The notes: generated from the sequence alone by a model not told the origin. A stretch of DNA of 64,000 nucleotides from Rhodobacteraceae bacterium UBA7436 (GCA_002478745.1 DLQI01000065.1:33685-97684), one strand, 5' to 3'. Numbered from the stretch's first letter, positions 19,613 through 28,709 are shown. Program-made: numbers and translations.

Positions 19613-20800
19613 ATGTTTTTACGAGCCATCGACCGGTTTTTTAGCCATGAAGCATCGGGAGGGATCCTGCTTATGCTGTCAGCATTGGCAGCGATGATAG
19701 TTGCCAACTCTGCATTGTCAGGCCTTTATGAATCCGTACTTGGCGCAAAGTTCTCTGTTCTGATCAACGGCGAAGGTCTTTCTAAACCACTGATCTTGTG
19801 GATCAACGACGGCCTCATGGCGATCTTCTTCTTCCTGATCGGTCTGGAACTAAAGCGCGAAATTCTCGAGGGCAAACTCAAGAACCCAAGCGATATCATT
19901 TTGCCGGGCGTTGCAGCCATCGGCGGCATGGCCCTACCAGCTTTGGTCTTCGTACTCTTCAACTGGAACATCGTTGAAAATATCAGCGGTTGGGCCATTC
20001 CTGCAGCAACCGACATTGCATTTGCGCTGGGTATCCTCGCACTTGTGGGCAGCCGCGCCCCTGCATCGCTCAAGGTATTCTTGCTAACACTGGCAATTTT
20101 GGATGACCTTGGCGCAATCATTATCATCGCCTTGTTCTATACGGCAGAACTGAAGGTAGATTACCTATTCCTTGCATTGCTTCCATTGGCGGGCTTGCTA
20201 TGGCTCAATATAAAAGGTGCGCACCGTATCGCTCCTGCCCTGCTCTTGGGCGCGATCATGTGGTACTTCGTTCTTAAGTCTGGGGTTCACGCAACCTTGG
20301 CTGGCGTTGTCACAGCATTCTGTATTCCGCTCAAAGACAAATGGGGCAAGTCGCCACTCCATTCTCTTGAGAATGGCCTGACACCCTATGTATTATACCT
20401 CATCATCCCGATTTTTGCTTTCGCAAACGCAGGTGTTGTCCTCAAAGGTATGACCTTCAATGATCTGCTGGCACCTCTTCCATTGGGTATCGCACTAGGC
20501 TTGATCGTCGGGAAACAAGTTGGTGTATTTGGTCTAACAATGTTGATGGTCAAAACAGGCATCGCCAAGATGCCACATGGGGCGACCGCATTGCACATCT
20601 ACGGCATCTCTTGCTTGGCTGGGGTCGGCTTCACAATGTCCCTATTCATTGGTGGCCTTAGCTTTGCCGATGCAGAAATGATGAACCAAGTTCGCTTGGG
20701 CGTGCTAAGCGGTTCTATTGTATCCGGTATCTTAGGCTACTCAGCGTTGATGCTGGCATCGCGCCAATCATCCCAAGATGATGCACCCGCATCTGCATAA
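19613..20800 (+). CDS. nhaA: Na+/H+ antiporter NhaA
   Basis: A 395-aa inner-membrane antiporter exchanging Na+ or Li+ for H+. It starts LRAIDRFFSHEASGGILLMLSALAAMIVANS, as is typical for NhaA. The ion-binding Asp pair lies in ILDDLGAIIIIALFYT (about residues 164-165), and PAATDIAFALGILALVG contains the unwound TM4 region. The late GVGFTMSLFIGGLSFA is also typical. It has about 12 TM segments and normal length. The ATG follows GGAGCG. A terminator-type hairpin separates it from the convergent scpA. It would serve sodium and alkaline-pH homeostasis in a marine cell. Confidence 0.95.
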   Translation: MFLRAIDRFFSHEASGGILLMLSALAAMIVANSALSGLYESVLGAKFSVLINGEGLSKPLILWINDGLMAIFFFLIGLELKREILEGKLKNPSDIILPGVAAIGGMALPALVFVLFNWNIVENISGWAIPAATDIAFALGILALVGSRAPASLKVFLLTLAILDDLGAIIIIALFYTAELKVDYLFLALLPLAGLLWLNIKGAHRIAPALLLGAIMWYFVLKSGVHATLAGVVTAFCIPLKDKWGKSPLHSLENGLTPYVLYLIIPIFAFANAGVVLKGMTFNDLLAPLPLGIALGLIVGKQVGVFGLTMLMVKTGIAKMPHGATALHIYGISCLAGVGFTMSLFIGGLSFADAEMMNQVRLGVLSGSIVSGILGYSALMLASRQSSQDDAPASA

Positions 20801-20805
20801 ACAAA

Positions 20806-20830
20806 AAGGGGCAGCCATTGGCTGCCCCTT
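20806..20830 (-). terminator. intrinsic terminator for scpA, shared with nhaA
   Basis: GGGGCAGCC-ATT-GGCTGCCCC perfect stem between the two convergent stops. On the minus strand it is followed by TTTTTGT, so it works best for scpA; on the plus strand it is followed only by TTCTC. Confidence 0.85.
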
Positions 20831-20854
20831 CTCAGATCCCGTCTTGTCTGCCCT

Positions 20855-22984
20855 TTAGGGTCGGGTTTTACGAATGATCTCAAGGATATCCTGGGCGGCA
20901 TCCGGAATGTTTGTCCCCGGTCCAAAAATCGCCTTAACCCCATTGTCATACAGATACTGATAGTCTTGTTGCGGAATAACACCGCCACAGATAACGATGA
21001 TATCCTCTGCCCCTGCGTCCTTCAGTGCCTGAACCAATTGCGGCGCTAGCGTCTTATGGCCCGCAGCTTGGGAACTGATCCCGATTACGTGCACATCGTT
21101 ATCAACAGCGTCCTGTGCGGCTTCTGCAGGCGTTTGAAACAGCGGACCTACATCCACATCAAAACCGATGTCAGCAAACGCCGTCGCGATAACCTTGGCA
21201 CCGCGATCATGCCCGTCTTGGCCCATCTTCACGACCAACATACGCGGGCGGCGCCCCTCGACCTCGGCAAAGTCCTCAACAGACTTTTGGATCGCAGCAA
21301 AACCCGCGTCTCCCTCATAGGCAGCGCCGTAAACACCAGACAACATTTTGACTTCCGCGCGGTGGCGCCCAAATACGTCTTCCATCGCTGTGCTAATCTC
21401 CCCAACTGAGGCACGTGCACGTGCCGCATCGATGGCCGCTTCTAACAAGTTGCCACCCTCACTGGCGCGACGTGTCAATTCAGCCAAGGCAGCCTCACAT
21501 GCAGCCGTATCACGGCTGGCGCGAATACCGTTAAGGCGGGCAATTTGGCTCGTCCGAACCGCGTCATTATCGATGTCCATAATATCGATTGGGTCTTCTT
21601 TATCCAAACGGTATTTGTTCACACCGACGATCACTTCTGTGCCGCGGTCAATATTGGCCTGACGGGTCGCTGCAGCCTCTTCGATACGCAACTTTGGCAT
21701 GCCTGACGCAACGGCCTTGGTCATTCCACCCAAAGCCTCAACCTCTTCGATCAGCTTCCATGCTTCTTCAGCCAGATCATGGGTCAACTTCTCAACATAG
21801 TAGGACCCTGCCAATGGATCGACCACATTGGTTACGCCAGTCTCCTCTTGCAGGATCAACTGCGTATTACGTGCGATGCGTGCTGAGAAATCAGTCGGCA
21901 AAGCAATCGCTTCATCCAACGCATTGGTGTGCAAGGATTGCGTGCCGCCAAGGGCCGCAGCCATGGCTTCGTATGCAGTGCGCACCACGTTGTTGTATGG
22001 GTCCTGTTCTTGCAGAGATACGCCAGAAGTTTGGCAGTGGGTTCGTAACATGGATGATTTTGGGTTCTTTGGCTCAAACTCAGACATGATGCGATGCCAC
22101 AGCAAACGCGCGGCGCGCAACTTGGACGCTTCCATGAAAAAGTTCATGCCGATGGCGAAGAAAAAGCTAAGGCGCGGCGCGAATTTATCCACGTCCATAC
22201 CTGCGGCGATCGCCGTGCGGACATACTCGCGCCCATCGGCCAAAGTGAACGCCAGCTCTTGAACCAAGTTCGCGCCAGCCTCTTGCATGTGATAACCAGA
22301 GATCGAAATTGAGTTGAATTTCGGCATCTCATTTGCGGTAAATTCAATGATGTCGGCAATGACCCGCATCGATGGCTCAGGCGGATAAATATAGGTGTTA
22401 CGCACCATGAATTCCTTCAGAATATCATTCTGAATGGTTCCCGCCAGCACAGATTTGTCATGCCCTTGCTCTTCACCCGCAACAATGAAGCTGGCCAAGA
22501 TTGGAATAACCGCACCATTCATCGTCATAGAAACGGACACTTTATCCAGCGGAATTCCGTCGAACAGGATTTTCATATCTTCAACGCTGTCAATCGCAAC
22601 ACCGGCTTTGCCGACGTCACCAACCACACGTTCATGATCACTGTCGTACCCACGGTGAGTGGCCAGATCAAAGGCAACAGATACACCCTGCTGGCCTGCA
22701 TCCAAAGCACGGCGATAAAAGGCGTTCGATTCTTCTGCAGTTGAGAAACCCGCATATTGGCGGATGGTCCATGGACGCCCCGCATACATCGTGGCCTTCA
22801 CGCCGCGCGTAAATGGTGCGGCTCCCGGAATCGTGCCCAGATGATCAACCTCTTTAAGGTCTTCTTCAGTATAGATCGGTTGGACATCGATCCCCTCAAG
22901 GGTTTTCCATGTCAGGTCATCTACCGGGCGGCCACGAAGTTCGCTTTCAGCGATGCCCCGCCACGTGTCTGTCTTGCTTGTCAT
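20855..22984 (-). CDS. scpA: methylmalonyl-CoA mutase
   Basis: A 709-aa adenosylcobalamin-dependent mutase interconverting (R)-methylmalonyl-CoA and succinyl-CoA. The TIM-barrel substrate domain has YAGRPWTIRQYAGFSTAEESN, GVSVAFDLATHRGYDSDH and ILKEFMVRNTYIYPP. The C-terminal B12-binding domain (last 140 residues) has DGHDRGAKV, whose His is the lower cobalt ligand. A single-chain, homodimer-type length. The ATG at 22984 follows AGAGGA. It overlaps the 3' end of the frame-changed sulfotransferase gene. It completes the propionyl-CoA route begun by PccAB; the epimerase is not in the window. Confidence 0.95.
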   Translation of the reverse strand: MTSKTDTWRGIAESELRGRPVDDLTWKTLEGIDVQPIYTEEDLKEVDHLGTIPGAAPFTRGVKATMYAGRPWTIRQYAGFSTAEESNAFYRRALDAGQQGVSVAFDLATHRGYDSDHERVVGDVGKAGVAIDSVEDMKILFDGIPLDKVSVSMTMNGAVIPILASFIVAGEEQGHDKSVLAGTIQNDILKEFMVRNTYIYPPEPSMRVIADIIEFTANEMPKFNSISISGYHMQEAGANLVQELAFTLADGREYVRTAIAAGMDVDKFAPRLSFFFAIGMNFFMEASKLRAARLLWHRIMSEFEPKNPKSSMLRTHCQTSGVSLQEQDPYNNVVRTAYEAMAAALGGTQSLHTNALDEAIALPTDFSARIARNTQLILQEETGVTNVVDPLAGSYYVEKLTHDLAEEAWKLIEEVEALGGMTKAVASGMPKLRIEEAAATRQANIDRGTEVIVGVNKYRLDKEDPIDIMDIDNDAVRTSQIARLNGIRASRDTAACEAALAELTRRASEGGNLLEAAIDAARARASVGEISTAMEDVFGRHRAEVKMLSGVYGAAYEGDAGFAAIQKSVEDFAEVEGRRPRMLVVKMGQDGHDRGAKVIATAFADIGFDVDVGPLFQTPAEAAQDAVDNDVHVIGISSQAAGHKTLAPQLVQALKDAGAEDIIVICGGVIPQQDYQYLYDNGVKAIFGPGTNIPDAAQDILEIIRKTRP

Positions 22985-23899
22985 GTCGTTGTCCTCTTTC
23001 AAATGGGCCAAACTGCGGGATATTTCCCGTTCCGGAGTGGTCCGTGTCCTCTGTCAGTATTGCCAACCCATCAGCACCCGAAATAAGCCAGTGCATGTCG
23101 TCAGCATATGCTTCGCGCAATTGCGCGTTTTGTATTTGGTCAAATGGTATCCAACGCTGTGCACGTTCTTGCGATGCCAAAGCGCACAAGCCCTCCATGT
23201 CGCCGCGTTCTACCAGTATTGTACGTAGCGCAGACAAGTTAGGCGCACGGTTCAACCATTCATCACCAGTATTAATTGGCGCGGCTTCATCAAGACATTT
23301 TGCCAGCATCTGATCGGGGGTTCCCTGATACCGCTCAAAAGGCAGAACGCGAATTTCTGTGTCGGGTACGGCGCAGGCCAAATCGGTAATCACATCACGC
23401 CAGGTCCGTTTTGCATTAGCAATTTTCTCGATGCCGCTAGGCGAAAGAACGCAATGCCCCCGCGCAACTCCGTAAGCAATCGAAGACGCCCAAAACAAGT
23501 CATGCGAGCGGATATTCAATACAACCCGTTTCAAACGCCCGTCAAAGGCTTGCGCAAAATACGCCATCCGCTCCCCAATAGCTGGATAAAGCGCGCGTTT
23601 GCGCAAATTATGGCGCACGGTTCCAATCATGTTTTCATCGCTGACGAGCAATTTACGCACGCCAGACTGTGCAGTGCGCGCCATTTGCATCCGAACCCGC
23701 CCAACAGCCCGCGCCTGTCCCTTGTCGGGAAACGTCCCGAAGGAGACGGCACAATACCCGCAAACAGCCCTTGTCGCGTGCGCTGCGGCCCCCAATAGCC
23801 CACCTTACTACTGGAAAGTTCCGAATGGGACCTCCGCATATAACTTTGGAACGTCGTGCTACCGGTCCTATGGGCTCCGAGGTGAAGAATGACATCCAT
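22947..23899 (-). pseudogene. sulfotransferase-like gene with a -1 frame change
   Basis: The N-terminal frame begins MDVILHLGAHRTGSTTFQSYM at 23899, a PAPS-loop-like motif found in sulfotransferase-family proteins. The rest (VGRVRMQMARTAQSGVRKLL to the stop at 22947, with VVLNIRSHDLFWAS and LPFERY) lies in the -1 frame. The switch falls at 23726-23732, where codons TTC CCG sit in the heptamer T TTC CCG. A -1 slip there gives GRFPDKGQARAVG, a smooth junction, and a total of 317 codons. A lost T in TTTT would give the same picture. So it is either a young pseudogene, a sequencing error, or programmed frameshifting. The 3' end overlaps scpA by 38 nt. Confidence 0.65.
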
Positions 23900-24064
23900 G
23901 ACGCGGCCTGCTCTTTTGACAAGGGCCGCCCCGTTCGGCCCTGATGCGAGGATCATAGCAGTCATGGCATTACACTCGTTTCAAACGCTTTAACGCTACA
24001 TTTGCACCTTTGGCGGGTCGTAATCGCCGATAAAGGTACTATGTTAATCGTAACAGGAGTGCTC

Positions 24065-24520
24065 ATGAAACACATATTACCCGTTGTTATAGCAGCTTTA
24101 TTTGCCGGCCACGCAATGGCCGCAGACGCCATCGAAGTGACTGAAAACATCGTTTTCTCGCAGGCTTCAGAAACGGATTTGAACCAATTTGTATGGAAAA
24201 AGCGGCCCATTGTTGTCTTTGCCGACAGCGATGCCGACCCTCGATACACCGAGCAGATTGAATTGTTGATGGCAAAACTGCACGATCTAGAGGAACGCGA
24301 CGTGGTTGTGTTGACAGATACAAACCCCAACGCGAAATCCGAATTGCGGCTAAAACTACGTCCGCGTGGCTTTATGTTAGCTATAATCGGCAAAGATGGT
24401 GGTGTGAAACTGCGCAAACCGTTCCCATGGGACGTTCGCGAAATCACCCGAAGCATCGACAAAATGCCTTTGCGCAAACGCGAACTGCGCGAGAAAAAGC
24501 GTGAGGCCAGCGAAGGCTGA
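24065..24520 (+). CDS. secreted DUF4174-domain protein
   Basis: A 151-aa protein with a signal peptide (MKHILPVVIAALFAGHAMA). The mature domain has RPIVVFADSDADPRYTEQIELL, VVVLTDTNPNAKSELR and GFMLAIIGKDGGVKLRKPFPWDVREITRSIDKMPLRKRE, the pattern of DUF4174, a small periplasmic family with a thioredoxin-like strand order but no CxxC. The ATG at 24065 follows AACAGGAGTG. It is the only plus-strand gene between scpA and pccA. The very basic C-terminal tail (RKRELREKKREA) is notable. The function is unknown. Confidence 0.8.
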   Translation: MKHILPVVIAALFAGHAMAADAIEVTENIVFSQASETDLNQFVWKKRPIVVFADSDADPRYTEQIELLMAKLHDLEERDVVVLTDTNPNAKSELRLKLRPRGFMLAIIGKDGGVKLRKPFPWDVREITRSIDKMPLRKRELREKKREASEG

Positions 24521-24567
24521 CCCCACCCTATCATTTCTTGCGAAGTGGCGTTTGCACGGTCCATTGC

Positions 24568-26613
24568 TTATTCGAATTCCATAATGATTTCGTCCACTGC
24601 AAGGCTGTCGCCTGCACTGGCGTTGATCTTGGACACAGTGCCCTTTTTCTCAGCCTTTAGGATGTTTTCCATCTTCATCGCTTCGATGGTGCACAACGCT
24701 TGGCCCTCTTCGACCACTTCGCCCTCTTCTACGTTCAATTTAACAACCAGACCCGGCATCGGGCACAACAACAGCTTGGACGTATCGGGTGCAACTTTTT
24801 CTGGCATCAAGCGCGCAAGGTCGGCCTGACGCTCTGTGCGCACGTGAACCTTCATATCCGCACCACGTGTACGAATGCGGAAGCCACCGCTGATCTTACC
24901 CACTTTGAGAATAAGTGGCGCACCATCTACCATCATCTTGGCCAGTTGATCGCCCGGCGTCCAATCGCCTGACACGCGCATTGAAGTACCATCCGCGAAG
25001 GTGACATTTGACCCGTCGTGATCTGCGTCGATCACCACATCCATAGATGCACCCTGCAACGCCACGTTCCAATCGGTACCCACTTTGCGTTCGTGATTGT
25101 CCATGCGGCCAGACACGCGCGCACGGCGAATTTCAGCAACACGGTGCATTGCTGCACAGGCCGCCGCAATGCGGCTTAGATCACGCTCTGGCAGTTCAAC
25201 ACCTTGGAACCCATCGGGATATTGCTCTTCGATAAAGGCGGTTGTCATCTCGCCTGCCACAAAGATCGGGTGATCCATCACAGCAGATAGGAACGGCAAG
25301 TTGTGGCCAATGCCTTCAACCTCAAAGCTGTCCAGCGCCACGCGCATCGCCTCGACCGCCTCGTCGCGGGTTGGGGCCCATGTGCACAGCTTGGCGATCA
25401 TCGGATCGTAATACATGCTGATCTCGCCACCTTCATAAACGCCAGTGTCATTGCGGATCGCGACAGGACCAGCTGCTGCATCGCCCTGCCATTTGTCGTT
25501 GTCCAGCAACGGACCAGCAGCCTGCTCAGCAGGTGGACGATAGCGGGTCAAACGACCGATTGAGGGCAAGAAGCCACGATACGGATCTTCTGCATAGAGA
25601 CGGTTTTCAATCGCCCAGCCGTTCAGCTGCACATCTGCTTGGGAAATGGTTAGTTTTTCTCCGTTTGCGACACGGATCATTTGCTCCACCAAATCAACAC
25701 CTGTGATGAGCTCGGTCACAGGGTGTTCTACCTGCAAACGCGTATTCATCTCTAAGAAGTAGAAATTCTTGTCACCATCAACGATGAACTCAACCGTACC
25801 AGCCGATGCGTAATCAACGGCTTGGGCCAATGCCACAGCCTGCTCGCCCATCGCACGGCGGGTTTTCTCATCCAAAAACGGGGATGGTGCTTCTTCAACA
25901 ACTTTTTGCTGACGGCGCTGAATGGAGCATTCACGTTCCCCCAGATAGATACCGTTGCCATGACTGTCGCACAAAACCTGGATTTCAATGTGACGCGGCT
26001 GGGTGATAAACTTCTCGATAAAAATACGATCATCACCAAAGGAGTTTGCTGCCTCGTTCTTGGATGATTGGAACCCCTCGCGGGCCTCCGCATCGTTCCA
26101 CGCGATACGCATGCCCTTACCGCCACCACCCGCAGAGGCCTTGATCATCACAGGATAACCAACCTGATTGGAAATTTTGACCGCGTCATCCGCATCCTCG
26201 ATCAACCCCATGTAACCGGGGACCGTAGAAACACCTGCATCTTGGGCGATCTTCTTAGAGGTGATCTTGTCCCCCATCTTCTCAATCGCGCCAACTGGTG
26301 GGCCAACAAAGGCCACGCCCTCAGCCGCCAAGGCCTCGGCGAATTTGGAGTTCTCAGATAAGAAACCATACCCTGGATGCACCGCTTGGGCACCCGAGGT
26401 TTTGACCGCTTCCATCACCTTATCAATAACAATGTAGGACTGGTTGGCTGGGGGTGGCCCAATGTGGATTGCTTCATCGGCCATTTGCACATGCAAAGCC
26501 TGCTTATCGGCATCGGAATAGATGGCGACAGTACCAATACCCATTTTGCGAGCAGTTTTGATAACACGGCAGGCGATCTCGCCACGGTTAGCGATCAGGA
26601 TTTTATTGAACAT
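24568..26613 (-). CDS. pccA: propionyl/acetyl-CoA carboxylase, biotin-carrying alpha subunit
   Basis: A 681-aa subunit. The N-terminal biotin carboxylase starts MFNKILIANRGEIACRVIKTARKMG. The ATP-grasp domain has IKASAGGGGKGMRI and EMNTRLQVEHPVTE, with a GENRLYAEDP-type end (IENRLYAEDPYRGFLP). A BT-like linker domain (about residues 450-600) follows, then the BCCP domain with the biotinylation site EAMKMEN near residue 647. With PccB it carboxylates propionyl-CoA to (S)-methylmalonyl-CoA. The length and BT domain favour propionyl-CoA over acetyl-CoA. It is separated from pccB by small genes on the same strand, a layout also known in Rhodobacter. Confidence 0.95.
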   Translation of the reverse strand: MFNKILIANRGEIACRVIKTARKMGIGTVAIYSDADKQALHVQMADEAIHIGPPPANQSYIVIDKVMEAVKTSGAQAVHPGYGFLSENSKFAEALAAEGVAFVGPPVGAIEKMGDKITSKKIAQDAGVSTVPGYMGLIEDADDAVKISNQVGYPVMIKASAGGGGKGMRIAWNDAEAREGFQSSKNEAANSFGDDRIFIEKFITQPRHIEIQVLCDSHGNGIYLGERECSIQRRQQKVVEEAPSPFLDEKTRRAMGEQAVALAQAVDYASAGTVEFIVDGDKNFYFLEMNTRLQVEHPVTELITGVDLVEQMIRVANGEKLTISQADVQLNGWAIENRLYAEDPYRGFLPSIGRLTRYRPPAEQAAGPLLDNDKWQGDAAAGPVAIRNDTGVYEGGEISMYYDPMIAKLCTWAPTRDEAVEAMRVALDSFEVEGIGHNLPFLSAVMDHPIFVAGEMTTAFIEEQYPDGFQGVELPERDLSRIAAACAAMHRVAEIRRARVSGRMDNHERKVGTDWNVALQGASMDVVIDADHDGSNVTFADGTSMRVSGDWTPGDQLAKMMVDGAPLILKVGKISGGFRIRTRGADMKVHVRTERQADLARLMPEKVAPDTSKLLLCPMPGLVVKLNVEEGEVVEEGQALCTIEAMKMENILKAEKKGTVSKINASAGDSLAVDEIIMEFE

Positions 26614-26734
26614 GTGATGTCCTTTTCAATATGGCGGGACTGGAAGGGGATCGAACAACGCAAAAATCCGCCCCACGTGAGCGGGACGGTCGATGCGTTT
26701 TCTTGTTTGCTAGTCGCCCGAAGGCGTTGCTTTG

Positions 26735-26857
26735 TTACTCTGCCGTCAGCGGACCTAGCAGCGAAATCTCTCCGCGGCTGGATGCGTCTTCTGGTTTCAT
26801 ACATGCACCGGTCAGCAAAGTCGCTGACACTGCAAAAATGCAGATCACTCGTTTCAT
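26735..26857 (-). CDS. 40-aa putative lipoprotein
   Basis: MKRVICIFAVSATLLTGAC is a lipoprotein signal with lipobox LTGAC, and only about 21 residues of mature peptide follow (MKPEDASSRGEISLLGPLTAE). GAGG stands about 8 nt before the ATG. The longer in-frame ATG (26986) gives an implausible N-terminus that overlaps the next small gene. Such very short lipoproteins are often missed in annotation. It sits 120 nt upstream of pccA in the same direction. The function is unknown. Confidence 0.6.
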   Translation of the reverse strand: MKRVICIFAVSATLLTGACMKPEDASSRGEISLLGPLTAE

Positions 26858-26976
26858 AATAACTACCTCTAAACAGGGCTGTTTTCGCCCATTGAGGAAT
26901 ACGTAGCACAACCTGACGCGATTTAACATCACGTAAACTAAAGACTGAAAGTCGTTGCAGCGAAACATCACACTTT

Positions 26977-27183
26977 TTAGTTGCACTTCTGTGGGTAGAT
27001 TTGGCAGTAAAGGAAATTACCCGCTGCACCAATGACAACACCTTTAACCGGATTGGCATCCGCAACGATGGCCAAACCAGCACCCGTTGCACCACCAAGC
27101 AAGGCTTGGTCTGCTCCCGTTTCGCCACAACCGGCAAGGATTGCACTGACACCAATCGCGGCGATGTATAGTTTAATTGACAT
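26977..27183 (-). CDS. 68-aa glycine-rich lipoprotein
   Basis: The lipoprotein signal MSIKLYIAAIGVSAILAGC (lipobox LAGC) is followed by a small Gly/Ala-rich segment (LLGGATGAGLAIVADANPVKGVVIGAAG) that resembles the glycine-zipper motif of surface-antigen-2/OmpA-type small lipoproteins. The tail holds two further cysteines (FLYCQIYPQKC). The start follows GGAGAAC. It lies between the 115-aa protein and the 40-aa lipoprotein in the pccB-pccA interval. The exact role is unknown. Confidence 0.75.
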   Translation of the reverse strand: MSIKLYIAAIGVSAILAGCGETGADQALLGGATGAGLAIVADANPVKGVVIGAAGNFLYCQIYPQKCN

Positions 27184-27301
27184 CTCTGTTCTCCTTTTTC
27201 CTCATTCGAAGAAACAGATGACAGGTTCGCAACGCGCTGTAACGCAGAAGTACAGCACATGCTCATTTCAGCAAAAATACGCCATATCAATGTGTTATGG
27301 C

Positions 27302-27345
27302 AAAAAAAACTGGGCAACCCAAGGCTAAAACACTCGAGTTGCCCA
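27302..27345 (-). terminator. intrinsic terminator, minus strand
   Basis: An 8-bp stem TGGGCAAC/GTTGCCCA with a 19-nt loop, followed on the minus strand by eight Ts. It lies 170 nt beyond the stop of the 115-aa gene (27515). The roughly 170 nt between hold no convincing reading frame, so they are either a long 3' UTR or a small RNA ending here. Confidence 0.75.
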
Positions 27346-27514
27346 TAAGGGGAAGGGGTACGCAAACTTGTGCACTCACGTGAGTGGCTTCTGGGCACAG
27401 CCTGTGCGCAACTAGGTTTGCACGCCAATGCCCATCCCGCCAACCCACACATATTCAAAGCGCGAAAATCGGCTAAGCTTTGCTGGTTTATGGCAGGTTG
27501 CAGCAACATTGCGC

Positions 27515-27862
27515 CTATTCCCCAATCGCTTCTGGGAAACTTGCGCGCGCAATGTTCACGTCTATGACGAGCAATGCGCCATAATCTTCCGGGTCAAAGT
27601 TATCGTCAGCCGGAATGACCTCACGACCGAACAACCAAGACAAGCGCCCTGCATCTAGATTGCCACGCTCAAAGGGGTGCTCACCAAACTGTTCCCACAA
27701 TGCTTCCATGAATCCTGCATCCGCACGGCGGTCTGCCGGTTTACGGTCACTCTTACGCTCGCGGCGTGCAAGTGCGGTCGCCCTTTTGGGATTCGCGCGG
27801 CGTAATGTGAATTGGAAATCTGTGCCCCGAAGTCGGCCCGGGAAACCGCGATGCTTCAGCAT
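27515..27862 (-). CDS. 115-aa basic/acidic conserved hypothetical protein
   Basis: The N-terminal half is very basic (RRANPKRATALARRERKSDRKPADRRADAG) and the C-terminal half acidic (REVIPADDNFDPEDYGALLVIDVNIARASFPEAIGE). No TM segment or signal peptide is seen. I do not recognise a domain. It is in the same direction as pccB and pccA and about 80 nt from the 48-aa lipoprotein gene, so it is probably part of that transcript. The ATG has no strong Shine-Dalgarno, and an internal start at the Met of GFMEALWEQ is conceivable. Confidence 0.6.
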   Translation of the reverse strand: MLKHRGFPGRLRGTDFQFTLRRANPKRATALARRERKSDRKPADRRADAGFMEALWEQFGEHPFERGNLDAGRLSWLFGREVIPADDNFDPEDYGALLVIDVNIARASFPEAIGE

Positions 27863-27907
27863 GATGCTGCCCCCCTTGCCATTTGGCCATCGGTTAGGGG
27901 TGTGGTC

Positions 27908-27931
27908 GGGGTGGGCGAAAACGCCCGCCCC
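27908..27931 (-). terminator. GC-rich hairpin after the 48-aa lipoprotein gene
   Basis: GGGGCGGGCG-TTTT-CGCCCACCCC on the minus strand, 10 nt after the stop at 27941. A strong stem with one mismatch but no T-run after it, so it may be a pause or stability element rather than a full terminator. Confidence 0.45.
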
Positions 27932-27940
27932 GTAAGTGTA

Positions 27941-28087
27941 TTACTTGTATTTGCCTGTGTGCACTGGCTCAACCGAAATTGGGGCTGGGTCAATGACGAC
28001 AAATTCTTCGACCTGCTGCTCGCGCGCACAGGCAGCAACGACAGCGATAAAGCCGAATGTTGCCAATAGTTTGATGCTCTTTGACAT
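27941..28087 (-). CDS. 48-aa lipoprotein
   Basis: ATG at 28085-28087 (minus) with GGAGAC upstream. The product begins MSKSIKLLATFGFIAVVAAC (lipobox VAAC), and about 28 mature residues follow, ending VEPVHTGKYK; the mature part is acidic then Pro/Val-rich. The frame, signal and ribosome site are all good despite the size. It is one of three tiny lipoproteins between pccB and pccA. The function is unknown. Confidence 0.7.
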   Translation of the reverse strand: MSKSIKLLATFGFIAVVAACAREQQVEEFVVIDPAPISVEPVHTGKYK

Positions 28088-28301
28088 CTAAGTCTCCTGT
28101 CACTTTTAAATTGGGGCTTTGACACGGAATGTGTCGACGCACCTTTACTTGAGGTAAGGGGTTCTTGGGAAATCCCTGCAGGCAACATAGTGGAATCCTT
28201 GTTTGAAATATATCCGCTCAGTTCTAATCGGCGGACTTGTGGCTCGAAAGCCTCATAACGGACTATGGGCAATGTCCCTGTCGCAACATCTTGTGGATGC
28301 A

Positions 28302-28709
28302 TCAAAATGCCTCCCAGATACAGACATCACTTTTAACCCGAAATGCTTCGAAAAACTGTGTGGCATCCGGGTTCGTTTCCCCAAACTCAATTTTTTGATC
28401 CGCAATCGATACAACGACCAAATCACTTTTCAGATCATATTCAGCGATGTAGGGCACCGCAATTTCAGTGCAAAGATGTTCGATATCTTCAAAAGCACTA
28501 TCGTAAGCCAAACCGCCCACATCCTTGTTTATTGAGGGCGCGATAAAACGAAACCGAAGCCAGTTCTCACCACTCACAGTATCGACCAGCACTTCATGCA
28601 AGGTCACAGACTGGCCCGAAGGCATATCTTGTGCCGCAACAACAAAAGGAACCGTTAAGCAAAACACACTTGCAATTGCACCGAACCAATACCGACGTAA
28701 TACCGACAT
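28302..28709 (-). CDS. periplasmic DUF6497-type protein
   Basis: A 135-aa exported protein with signal peptide MSVLRRYWFGAIASVFCLTVPFVVAAQ. The mature part has VTLHEVLVDTVSGENWLRFRFIAP, LAYDSAFEDIEHLCTEIAVPYIA and a C-terminal VCIWEAF; two conserved Cys could form a disulfide. I associate this pattern with DUF6497, seen next to pccB in Rhodobacteraceae. The ATG abuts the stop of the 117-aa gene (shared base at 28709), so they are coupled. The function is unknown. Confidence 0.7.
   Translation of the reverse strand: MSVLRRYWFGAIASVFCLTVPFVVAAQDMPSGQSVTLHEVLVDTVSGENWLRFRFIAPSINKDVGGLAYDSAFEDIEHLCTEIAVPYIAEYDLKSDLVVVSIADQKIEFGETNPDATQFFEAFRVKSDVCIWEAF

Noticed and set aside
26595..27509. 304-aa minus-strand open frame across the small lipoprotein genes
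   Set aside because: It covers two lipoprotein genes with good signals in another frame and a terminator, has no recognisable domain, and its composition (many Ser, Arg, Cys) is typical of an out-of-frame reading.
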